A DNA stretch of 64,000 nucleotides from Massilia mucilaginosa (GTDB taxonomy: Bacteria; Pseudomonadota; Gammaproteobacteria; Burkholderiales; Burkholderiaceae_D), in NCBI RefSeq assembly GCF_011682145.1, contig NZ_WHJH01000007.1, forward strand, positions 1-64,000, in the 5' to 3' direction. A program made the position numbers and the translations under genes. A model generated the notes under the pieces. That model saw only the letters and a program-made list of their open reading frames with translations. It did no database searches and had not been told where the DNA came from. Positions within the stretch are counted from its first letter, which is position 1. Every line of letters starts with the position of its first letter. Shown here in pieces: positions 56,624 to 64,000 of the stretch.

Positions 56624-59600
56624 ATGCGAGACAAATTACGTACCTCGATCCGGACGGTGCTGGCAGCGGCCGCCTGTGGCGCCATGCTGGCCGCCTGCGA
56701 TAGCGACAGCGACCCGGCCAAACCGGATATCCCCACGCCGCCGCCCGTCGCCGTCGACAAGGTAGCGCAGTACAGCGACTTCCCCAACGTGCCCAGCGAT
56801 ATCAAGAAGGATCCGGCGATGGAGTCCTCCATCGCCGCGATCGTGGCCGGGATGAGCGTGGCCGAGAAAGTCGGACAGATGACGCAGCCCGAAATCAAGA
56901 GCATCACCCCGGACCAGGTGCGCCAGTACTATATCGGTTCGGTGCTGAACGGCGGTGGCTCTTTTCCGGGTAACAACAAGCTGGCGGCGCCGGCGGACTG
57001 GCTCAAGCTGGCCGACGCCTACTGGAAAGCGTCCATGGCCACCGATGCCAAGGTTAAAATCCCGGTGATCTGGGGTACCGACGCGGTGCACGGCCACAAT
57101 AATGTGTACGGCGCCACCATGTTCCCGCATAACATCGGCCTGGGCGCCGCCAACGATCCGGCCATGATGCGCCGCATCGGCGCGGCCGTGGCCGCCCAGG
57201 TATCGTCGACCGGGATCGACTGGACCTTCGCCCCGACCCTGGCGGTGGTGCGTGATGACCGCTGGGGCCGCACCTATGAAGGTTATTCCGAAGATCCCTT
57301 GATCGTCACCAGGTACGCGCGTGAAATGGTCAAGGGCTTGCAGAACGATTTTGCCGGCGGCGGCAACGTCATCGCCACGGCCAAGCACTTCATCGGCGAC
57401 GGCGGCACCGATCTGGGCCGGGATCAGGGCGTCAACATGTCCAGCCGCAACGACATGATCAACATTCACGGCCAGGGGTACTACCACGCCCTTGGCGCCG
57501 GCGCCCAGACCGTGATGGCCTCGTTCAACAGCTGGGACAATGAGAGCCTGACTATCAAGGTCGGCAAGATGCACGGCAGCAAAGAGATGCTGACCGATGT
57601 GCTCAAGACCAAAATGGGCTTCGACGGCTTCGTCATCGGCGACTGGAACGGCCACGCCCAGGTGCCTGGCTGCAGCGACGGCAGTTGCGCGCAGGCGATC
57701 AAGGCCGGGGTCGACATGATCATGGTCCCGGACAAGTGGAAAGAGTTTATCGAAAACACCATCGCCTCGGTCAACAATGGCGACATTCCGCTGGCGCGCA
57801 TCGATGATGCCGTCACCCGCATCCTGCGCGTGAAATTCCGGGCCGGTATCATGACGGCCAAGGCGCCGCTCGAACGCCCCTTCACCGATGCCAGCCGCCT
57901 GCAGCATCGCGCCCTGGCGCGCGAAGCGGTGCAAAAGTCGCTGGTACTGCTGAAAAACGACAACAAGGTATTGCCGCTCAAGCGCGGCGACAAGATCCTG
58001 GTGGTCGGCAAAAGCGCCGACAGTCTGTCCAACCAAACCGGCGGCTGGTCGCTCACCTGGCAGGGCACGACCAACACCAATGCCGACTTCCCGAACGCCG
58101 ACAGCATCCTGGCCGCGATCAAATCGGTGGCCGGCGACGCCAACGTGGTGTACCGCCAGAACGCCGCCGACGTCAAGGTGGCCGACTTCAAGGCGGTCAT
58201 CGCCGTCATCGGCGAAACCCCGTATGCCGAAGGCGTGGGCGATATCGGCCGCAGCGGCACGCTGGAGCATGCGCGCCGCTATCCGGAAGACCTGGCCGTG
58301 CTCGATGCCGTCACTGGCAAGGGCGTGCCGGTGGTCACCGTGCTAGTCACCGGCCGTCCGGTCTGGGTCAACAAGGAACTGAACCGCTCAAGCGCGTTCG
58401 TGGTGGCCTGGCTGCCCGGCACCGAAGGCAAGGGCGTCACCGATGTCCTGTTCCGCAAGGACAATGGCGACGTCAATCTGGACCTGCACGGCAAGCTGTC
58501 GTTCTCCTGGCCCAAAACGGCGTGCCAGATGGCCAACAAGGGCGACGCCAACTACGCTCCGCTGTTTGCCTATGGTTTCGGGATGCGCTACGCGGACGAC
58601 AGCAAACTGGGCAAACTCGACGAAACGGCGCCGACCCTCGGCTGCGCCCAGGCCGCCGGTAACGGCAGCCAGGCCAGTAGCGACCTGGAGGTGTTCCGCT
58701 CGGCCGACCAGGCGCCCTACACGGCCCGCATCGGCGACCCGAGCGCCTGGTCGCTGGCGCTGGGCGCCGACCTGAACGCGGTCACGACCTTGCCCAACGT
58801 CAAAGCCGAGACCACCCAGATCAATGTCCAGCAGGACGGCAAGAAAATCAGCTGGAGCGGCGCCGGCCAGTTCTATTCGCAAGCGGCTGCCACGGCCGAC
58901 CGCGAAGCCTACCTCAACGCCGACGCGGCCCTGGTGTTCGACACCATCGTGCACAAGGCCCCGGCCGGGGCGGTGAAAATGCGGGTGGACTGCAAGCACC
59001 CTTGCGCGGGAGAAGTGGACGCCACCAGTTTGTTCAAGGGGCTGCCGCTGGAGACCAGGCGTAGCGTGAAAGTGCCGCTGTCCTGCTTTGCCGCCAAGGG
59101 CGCCGACTTCACCCTGATCGATACGCCGTTCCTGGTCTATACCGAGAAAGCGTTGGTCGCCTCGTTCGCCAATATCCGCTGGGTGCCGGGCGCTGGCAAG
59201 GATGCCGATGCCGCCACCTGTGCCAGCCTGGTGCCGGAACCGGTGGTGTTCGCGCCGCCGCTGGCGGGACCAAGCTACGGCGTGTTCGATGCGGGCGCGC
59301 TGACGGGCGACCTGGCGCTGACCACGTACTCGTCCAATGGCAGCCACGTCAAGGCCAGCATCAAGCCTGGCGATGGACTGGACATGAGCTTCGCCGCCGA
59401 CGGGGGCGACGGCCTGGTGATGATCACCGGCACGCCGGTCAATCTGAGCAACTTCGCCGGCGGCACCTTGCAGTTCGAAATCAATGTCGGCAGCTATGGC
59501 GCCAATACGGGCGGCCTGGCGGTCAAGATGGAAAGCCCTGGCACCAATTGCAAGTCGGGCGATTATGTCTTCGGCCGTCCGGCGCCGGGTGGCTGGACGC

Positions 59601-59749
59601 CGGTCTCGGTCAAGGTCGGTACGCTGATTGCGGCGGCCGATCCCTGTTTTGACCTGCGCAACATCGGCATGCCGTTCGGCACCTTGCCAAAGTGGGGCGA
59701 CCAGCAGGGGGTGCAGTACAAACTGCGGCAGATCCGCTTCGTGCGGTAA
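56624..59749 (+). CDS. Glycoside hydrolase family 3 exo-beta-glucosidase, lipoprotein
   Basis: This 1041-residue exported enzyme has a signal peptide with lipobox (MLAAC at residues 21-25), so it is probably anchored to a membrane. The GH3 N-terminal barrel shows IPVIWGTDAVHGHNNVYGAT, RWGRTYEGYSEDP, ATAKHFIGDGGTD and GFVIGDWNGH with the nucleophile Asp. The second GH3 domain follows (KSLVLLKNDNKVLPL, VLVTGRPVW). From about residue 690 an extra ExoP-like galactose-binding domain is present (PYTARIGDPSAWS...). It resembles 1,3-1,4-exoglucanases and glucan beta-glucosidases. CAGGAGA precedes ATG 56624. LacI-type control is suggested by the upstream palindrome. Confidence 0.92.
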   Translation: MRDKLRTSIRTVLAAAACGAMLAACDSDSDPAKPDIPTPPPVAVDKVAQYSDFPNVPSDIKKDPAMESSIAAIVAGMSVAEKVGQMTQPEIKSITPDQVRQYYIGSVLNGGGSFPGNNKLAAPADWLKLADAYWKASMATDAKVKIPVIWGTDAVHGHNNVYGATMFPHNIGLGAANDPAMMRRIGAAVAAQVSSTGIDWTFAPTLAVVRDDRWGRTYEGYSEDPLIVTRYAREMVKGLQNDFAGGGNVIATAKHFIGDGGTDLGRDQGVNMSSRNDMINIHGQGYYHALGAGAQTVMASFNSWDNESLTIKVGKMHGSKEMLTDVLKTKMGFDGFVIGDWNGHAQVPGCSDGSCAQAIKAGVDMIMVPDKWKEFIENTIASVNNGDIPLARIDDAVTRILRVKFRAGIMTAKAPLERPFTDASRLQHRALAREAVQKSLVLLKNDNKVLPLKRGDKILVVGKSADSLSNQTGGWSLTWQGTTNTNADFPNADSILAAIKSVAGDANVVYRQNAADVKVADFKAVIAVIGETPYAEGVGDIGRSGTLEHARRYPEDLAVLDAVTGKGVPVVTVLVTGRPVWVNKELNRSSAFVVAWLPGTEGKGVTDVLFRKDNGDVNLDLHGKLSFSWPKTACQMANKGDANYAPLFAYGFGMRYADDSKLGKLDETAPTLGCAQAAGNGSQASSDLEVFRSADQAPYTARIGDPSAWSLALGADLNAVTTLPNVKAETTQINVQQDGKKISWSGAGQFYSQAAATADREAYLNADAALVFDTIVHKAPAGAVKMRVDCKHPCAGEVDATSLFKGLPLETRRSVKVPLSCFAAKGADFTLIDTPFLVYTEKALVASFANIRWVPGAGKDADAATCASLVPEPVVFAPPLAGPSYGVFDAGALTGDLALTTYSSNGSHVKASIKPGDGLDMSFAADGGDGLVMITGTPVNLSNFAGGTLQFEINVGSYGANTGGLAVKMESPGTNCKSGDYVFGRPAPGGWTPVSVKVGTLIAAADPCFDLRNIGMPFGTLPKWGDQQGVQYKLRQIRFVR

Positions 59750-59768
59750 GCAGTTGTCGCGCTAAAGG

Positions 59769-59790
59769 ACGGACGCCGGGCGGCGTCCGT
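59769..59790. terminator. Hairpin between the convergent GH3 and ppnP genes
   Basis: ACGGACGCC and GGCGTCCGT form a perfect nine-base stem closed by GGGC. The T-run is missing, yet the position 20 bases after the GH3 stop and 10 before the ppnP stop suggests a shared transcription end. Confidence 0.6.
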
Positions 59791-59799
59791 TCAAGCGGG

Positions 59800-60111
59800 T
59801 CAGCCGAAGTGGCAGACGTAGTCGAGTGTTTCGGTGGTGTCGATCTGGAACGAGGTGTTGGCGCCGACGCTGAAACGCTCGCCCGCGCCGTAGTCTTGCC
59901 AGGCGTCGCTGCCGGCCAGCTTGACCCGGCATTTGCCGGCCACGACTTCCATCACTTCCGGCGCCGCCGTGTTGAAGGTCAGCTGCGAGGGGAAGATCAC
60001 GCCGACGGTTTTCTTGCTGCCATCGGCCAGCAACAGCGTGTGCGAGACGCATTTGCCGTCGAAGTAGATATTGGACTTTTTACTGACGGCGACATTGTGA
60101 ATTATGCTCAT
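59800..60111 (-). CDS. ppnP: Pyrimidine/purine nucleoside phosphorylase
   Basis: This 103-residue cupin-fold enzyme phosphorolyses diverse nucleosides to base and ribose-1-phosphate. The PpnP (formerly DUF1255) pattern is clear: [20 protein letters not shown] at the start, [25 protein letters not shown], and the end [11 protein letters not shown] with YVCHFG. Length equals that of the E. coli protein (about 94-105). It lies 12 bases from the end of the wspR gene (which stops at 60124) in the same direction, so it could be the last gene of the wsp transcript. Confidence 0.93.
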   Translation of the reverse strand: MSIIHNVAVSKKSNIYFDGKCVSHTLLLADGSKKTVGVIFPSQLTFNTAAPEVMEVVAGKCRVKLAGSDAWQDYGAGERFSVGANTSFQIDTTETLDYVCHFG

Positions 60112-60123
60112 GAATTTCCTTGT

Positions 60124-61146
60124 TCAGGTGGGAGGGATGTCGGTGTCGGCCACGCACACGCGGTTGCGCCCGGCGGTCTTGGCGGCGTACAGGGCCTTGT
60201 CGGCGCGCGCGGTCAGCTGGTCGGCGCTGTCGCCGCGCGAGGGCACCACGCTGGCCACGCCGATCGACATGGTGACGATGCCGCCCGCCGCCTGCGGATT
60301 GTCCAGCGCCAGCTTTTCGAGGTGGCTGCGCACGGCGTCCGCCACCACCTGCGCACCGGCCAGGCTGGTCTCGGGCAGGATGATGGCGAATTCTTCGCCG
60401 CCGTAGCGCGCCGCCAGGTCGGCCGGACGCTTGAGGTTTTCGGTCAGCACGGCCGCCGCCTTTTTCAGGCACAGGTCGCCCGCCAGGTGGCCGAAGCTGT
60501 CGTTGTAGGCCTTGAAGCAATCGATATCGCACATCAGCAGCGAGAGCGGCTTCTGTTCGCGCTGGCCTCGCTGCCATTCGAGCTTGATGACGTCGTCGAA
60601 GCGGCGCCGGTTGGCGATCCCGGTCAGGCCGTCGAGCGCGGCGAGCTTTTGCAGTTCGATGTTCGCTTCGGCCAGTTTTTGCTGGCTCTCGCGCAGGAAG
60701 CGAAACGCTTCGTCGCGCTGCAGCCGGCTGATGTGCGCCGCCGAGTGGTAGCGCACCCGCGCCAGCAGTTCCAGCCGGTCCGGCAGCTTGACCATGTAGT
60801 CGTTGGCGCCCACCGCAAAGCTGTGCGCCTTGAGCTTGGGGTCTTCCTTGGCCGAGAGCACGATCACCGGCACGTGGCGCAGGCTCTCGCGCTCGCGGTA
60901 CTGCGCGATCAGCCCGAAGCCGTCGATGCCGGGCATGACCAGGTCTTGCAGAATCAGGCTCGGCTGCAATTGTTCGGCCGTCTCGAGCGCCAGCGACGAG
61001 TCCAGCACGTAGTGGTATTCAATGTCGGCTTGATCGGCCAGCATGCGCCGCACCGCCTCGACAATGATCGCCTGGTCGTCCACGATCAGGACCCGCACCT
61101 TGAAAACGGCCGGTTCCGGCATGTAGGTTTTGTAAACTTCAGACAT
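60124..61146 (-). CDS. wspR: WspR, diguanylate cyclase response regulator
   Basis: This 340-residue output protein of the Wsp surface-sensing pathway has a receiver domain with Asp 68 (LILQDLVMPGIDG), a long helical stalk (about 135-170) and a GGDEF domain with RYGGEEF (249-253 for GGEEF) and RxxD (RPAD). All mark an active, product-inhibited cyclase activated by WspE phosphorylation. Sequence and context agree with WspR. ATG 61146 lies 44 bases after the wspF stop. Confidence 0.93.
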   Translation of the reverse strand: MSEVYKTYMPEPAVFKVRVLIVDDQAIIVEAVRRMLADQADIEYHYVLDSSLALETAEQLQPSLILQDLVMPGIDGFGLIAQYRERESLRHVPVIVLSAKEDPKLKAHSFAVGANDYMVKLPDRLELLARVRYHSAAHISRLQRDEAFRFLRESQQKLAEANIELQKLAALDGLTGIANRRRFDDVIKLEWQRGQREQKPLSLLMCDIDCFKAYNDSFGHLAGDLCLKKAAAVLTENLKRPADLAARYGGEEFAIILPETSLAGAQVVADAVRSHLEKLALDNPQAAGGIVTMSIGVASVVPSRGDSADQLTARADKALYAAKTAGRNRVCVADTDIPPT

Positions 61147-61190
61147 CGGTCATATGCTTTTCGGTAGTGAGCCGGCGCCAAGGTGGGTAC

Positions 61191-62210
61191 TCAATTCCCG
61201 GCCGGTTTCGACCCAATTCTACTGCGCAATGCCCGACCGATGTTTTCCAAGGATAAAATTTGCTGCGCGGCATCGATTTCAGCGGCGGCGCGCGGCATGC
61301 CGTACACGGCGCTGCTGGCCTGGTCCTGGGCGATGGTGGACTTGCCGGCCTGGCGCATGGCGAGCAGGCCGGCGGCGCCGTCGCGCCCCATGCCGGTCAG
61401 CAGCACGCCGGTGGCCTCGCCTTCCCAGTGCCGCGCCACGCAGTGGAAAAACACGTCGACCGAGGGCCGGTAGGCGTACTCGCGCGGCACTTCGTCGTAG
61501 TGCAGGCGGTGGCGCGCGCTCATGACCAGGTGGTCGTTGGTGCGGGCGATCTGCACGCAGCCCGCTTCGAGCGGGTCGCCGTCTTCGACCACGCGCACCG
61601 GCATCAGGAGCTGCTCGCCGAGCCACTTGGAAAAGTGGGCGGCGAAGTTTTCGTCGATGTGCTGGACCACCACGATGGCGGTGCCGGGGGCCGGGTTCCA
61701 GCCGGCCAGGATCTTGGCCACGGCGATTGGGCCGCCGGTCGACGATCCGATCGCCAGCAGGTGCTTGATTTTTCCATCGAGCCGCTCGGGCGCTTGCGCC
61801 GACTGGGTCTCGGCGCCGCTCACGCGAATCAGTTTGCCGATGGTTTTGATCTTGTGCAGCAGCGCCGCGTCGCCGCCGCCGCCGCGCGCCAGCAGCGGCG
61901 TGGCGGTGACGTCGAGCGCGCCGGCGCCGAGCGCGCGGAACACCTGGCTCACATTGTCCTGCGGCTGGCCGGTGACCACCAGGATCGCGCAGGGCGTGCG
62001 TTCCATGATCTGGCGGGTCGCTTCGACTCCGTCCAGTACCGGCATGTTCAGGTCCATCAGGACCAGGTCGGGCAGGTTGTCGGCGCACATGCGCACCGCT
62101 TCCAGGCCGGTGCGCGCGATCCACGCCACCTGGTGTTCGCTGGTGCTGGCCACCACCCGGCGCAGCGCTTCGGCCGCCATGGCGACGTCGTTGGCAATCC
62201 CGATCTTCAT
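61191..62210 (-). CDS. wspF: WspF, CheB-like protein-glutamate methylesterase
   Basis: This 339-residue adaptation enzyme has a receiver (Asp 53 in LVLMDLNMPVLDG) and a CheB methylesterase domain with the triad Ser (AIGSSTGGP, about 156), His (VVQHIDENF, 184) and Asp (GMGRDGAAG). It should demethylate the Wsp chemoreceptor WspA and dampen signalling; in Pseudomonas, loss of WspF locks the pathway on. ATG 62210 overlaps the wspE stop (ATGA), ensuring coupled translation. Confidence 0.93.
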   Translation of the reverse strand: MKIGIANDVAMAAEALRRVVASTSEHQVAWIARTGLEAVRMCADNLPDLVLMDLNMPVLDGVEATRQIMERTPCAILVVTGQPQDNVSQVFRALGAGALDVTATPLLARGGGGDAALLHKIKTIGKLIRVSGAETQSAQAPERLDGKIKHLLAIGSSTGGPIAVAKILAGWNPAPGTAIVVVQHIDENFAAHFSKWLGEQLLMPVRVVEDGDPLEAGCVQIARTNDHLVMSARHRLHYDEVPREYAYRPSVDVFFHCVARHWEGEATGVLLTGMGRDGAAGLLAMRQAGKSTIAQDQASSAVYGMPRAAAEIDAAQQILSLENIGRALRSRIGSKPAGN

Positions 62211-64000
62211 AGGCCGGCGTCTCCGATCAGGTCGAACACGGCGTCGAGCAGGGTCTCGTCGTGGAAGCTGCCCTTGGTCAGGTAGTAGTCGGCGCCGGCG
62301 CTCATGCCGCGCGCGCGGTCTTCGGGACGGTCCTTGTAGGAGACGATCATCACGGGCAGTTTGTACAAGTGGATATCCTTCTTGACCAGGCCAACGAGTT
62401 CGATGCCGTCCATGCGCGGCATGTCGACGTCGGTGATTAACAGGTCGTAGTCGCCGCTGCGCACCACGTTCCAGCCGTCGATGCCGTCAATCGCAATATC
62501 GACCTGGTAGCCGCGCCCCTGCAGCAGCTTGCGTTCCATCTCGCGCACGGTGAGCGAGTCGTCCACCACCAGGATGCGCTTGACCTTGCGTTTTTCCGGG
62601 CCGCCGCGCGCGCCCAGCTGGTGCAGGCCGCCTTCGTGCAGCAGTTTGTCGATCGACAGCAGCAGGTCTGGCACGTCGAGGATCAGGACCGGGACGCCGT
62701 CGTCGAGCAGGGCGCCGGCGCTGATGTCGCGCATCTTGCCGAAGATCGGATCGAGCGCCTGCACCGCCAGGCTTTGTTCGCCGCGAATCGCATCGACAAC
62801 CAGCGCGTAGCGGCGCTGGGCCGCGCCGATCACCACCACCGGCAGTTCGGCCGCGCCGGCCCCGATCTGGCCCAGTTCGAGCACCTGGGCCGCCGACACC
62901 AGGCCAAGGTGCTCGCCGCCGAAGTCGAAGAACTGCTTGTTTTCGAGCGTGTGGATCTCGCTTTGCGGCACCTTGAGCACCCGTTCGACCTTGACGATCG
63001 GGATGGCGTAGGCTTCGCCCTGCACCTCGACCACCAGCGCGCGCACGATCGATTGCGTGAGCGGCAGGGTGATAAAGGTGCGAAAGCCGGCGCCCGGCAC
63101 CGACTCGATGCGCACCGTGCCGTTCTGTTCGCGGATGGTCTGGTGCACGATGTCCAGGCCCACGCCGCGCCCGGAGATGGCGCTGGTGGTTTCCTTCAGG
63201 CTGAAGGCGGGCAGGAACAGGAATTCGATCAGTTCGGGCTGCGACATGGCGGCAGCCATGGCGGCGCTGGCCATCTTGCGCTCGATTACCTGGCGCCGGA
63301 TGCGTTCGATGTCCACCCCGCGCCCGTCGTCCGAAATTTCGATACTGAGCATGCCGGCGCGGTGGCGCGCTTCCAGCACGATGGTCCCAAACGCGGGTTT
63401 GCCGGCGGCGATGCGCTCGGACTGGCTTTCCATGCCGTGGTCGACGGCGTTGCGCAGCATGTGGTTGAGCGGACTTTCGATGCGCGCCAGGATGTCGCGG
63501 TCGACCAGCGTGTCTTCGCCTTCGATGAGCAGCTGGGCTTCCTTGCCCAGGCTGCGCGCCAGGTCGCGCACCATGCGGGGAAAGGCTTGCACGCCGTCGC
63601 GGAAAGGGCGCATGCGCAAGGTCAGCACTTCGTCCACCAGGTTTTTCGATACCCCCAGCAGGCGCCGCTCGTAGCTTTCGATGTCGGCCATGTGTTCGAG
63701 CATGAACTGCTTGAGCGGATGGGCCTTTTGCCCGGTCAGGGCCGATTGTTCGATCAGGGCCGGGTCGCCGCCGCGTACCACCGCGTCGTGCAGTTGTTCG
63801 AGTGCCTGGAACAGGGTCGCCTGGTTGCGCTTGAAGCGCTGGAGCGATGCGATGAACGGGTGCATCTGGTGCGCGTTGATGCGCGATTCGCTGGCCAGGG
63901 CCAGCAGGCGGTCGAAGTTCTGGGCCACCTTGGGCGCGCTCTGAGCCCGCTGCGGGGCCGCTTCTTCGGGTGCCGGCGGCGGCGCGGCCGCTACCACGGC
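62207..64000 (-). CDS. wspE: WspE, CheA-like hybrid histidine kinase (5' part missing)
   Basis: At least 597 residues of this kinase are seen; the N-terminal part, including the phosphotransfer domain, lies beyond the right edge. Present are the CheA dimerisation and ATPase domains (HMLRNAVDHGME, DDGRGVDIERIR, SGRGVGLDIV), a CheW-like domain (about 310-455 of the visible part, LVVEVQGEAYAIPI) and a C-terminal receiver with VVDDSLTVREME and Asp in LLITDVDMPRMDG. This order is typical of WspE. It is followed directly by wspF and wspR. The chemoreceptor wspA and the methyltransferase and CheW genes are expected to the right. Confidence 0.92.
   Translation of the reverse strand, partial: AVVAAAPPPAPEEAAPQRAQSAPKVAQNFDRLLALASESRINAHQMHPFIASLQRFKRNQATLFQALEQLHDAVVRGGDPALIEQSALTGQKAHPLKQFMLEHMADIESYERRLLGVSKNLVDEVLTLRMRPFRDGVQAFPRMVRDLARSLGKEAQLLIEGEDTLVDRDILARIESPLNHMLRNAVDHGMESQSERIAAGKPAFGTIVLEARHRAGMLSIEISDDGRGVDIERIRRQVIERKMASAAMAAAMSQPELIEFLFLPAFSLKETTSAISGRGVGLDIVHQTIREQNGTVRIESVPGAGFRTFITLPLTQSIVRALVVEVQGEAYAIPIVKVERVLKVPQSEIHTLENKQFFDFGGEHLGLVSAAQVLELGQIGAGAAELPVVVIGAAQRRYALVVDAIRGEQSLAVQALDPIFGKMRDISAGALLDDGVPVLILDVPDLLLSIDKLLHEGGLHQLGARGGPEKRKVKRILVVDDSLTVREMERKLLQGRGYQVDIAIDGIDGWNVVRSGDYDLLITDVDMPRMDGIELVGLVKKDIHLYKLPVMIVSYKDRPEDRARGMSAGADYYLTKGSFHDETLLDAVFDLIGDAGL

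Overview
The window is GC-rich proteobacterial DNA. Gene content and protein wording (methylcitrate operon with acnD/prpF, APS-type cysH next to a DUF934 gene, Omp32-like porin, wsp genes, yajQ-murB) point to a betaproteobacterium. It is most likely an Oxalobacteraceae member of the Massilia/Duganella/Janthinobacterium kind; the genus is inferred from protein resemblance, not proven. No rRNA, tRNA, CRISPR array, complete insertion sequence or replication origin was seen. About 50 protein genes, one of them broken, fill most of the sequence.

Left part (1-13.4 kb): the first codons of a leftward gene, a cluster of short GC-rich repeats, a small unknown gene and an isolated contractile-tail sheath gene. 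A leftward cystathionine beta-synthase/gamma-lyase pair (methionine to cysteine) follows. Then comes a complete methylcitrate locus for propionate use: prpR (sigma-54 activator) divergent from prpB-prpC-acnD-prpF, with nested PrpR-type half-sites, a textbook -24/-12 promoter and a strong terminator.

Middle part (13.5-34.6 kb): a six-PAS GGDEF/EAL protein, a small inverted-repeat element, xth, a phage-like small gene coupled to a DUF1653 gene, creA, a lipoprotein, pepA, lptF-lptG-cbiX, a LacI regulator with its own operator, and a Fur-controlled hemP unit with an unknown small gene. After these come an inactive-looking GGDEF gene overlapping an AraC regulator, a second repeat cluster, and a TonB receptor/beta-propeller phytase operon.

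Sulfur block (34.5-41.8 kb): cysI-DUF934-cysH-cysD-cysN-cobA run leftward, divergent from cysB. CysH has the iron-sulfur cysteines of APS reductases, so sulfate goes via APS directly to sulfite. CobA, and perhaps the CbiX-like protein at 24.2 kb, supply siroheme.

Right part (41.8-64 kb): a methyltransferase, a DeoR regulator with a deletion-inactivated MFS gene, a porin, two sensor kinase systems (one orphan NarL-type kinase, one LytS/LytTR pair) and a DHH phosphoesterase. These are followed by a LOV-like PAS/GGDEF/degenerate-EAL protein, a nitronate monooxygenase-like enzyme, yajQ, murB, a secreted GH3 glucosidase, ppnP, and the distal wsp genes (wspE, running off the edge, then wspF and wspR). 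Cyclic-di-GMP is the recurring theme: four GGDEF proteins of different catalytic status plus the putative receptor YajQ.
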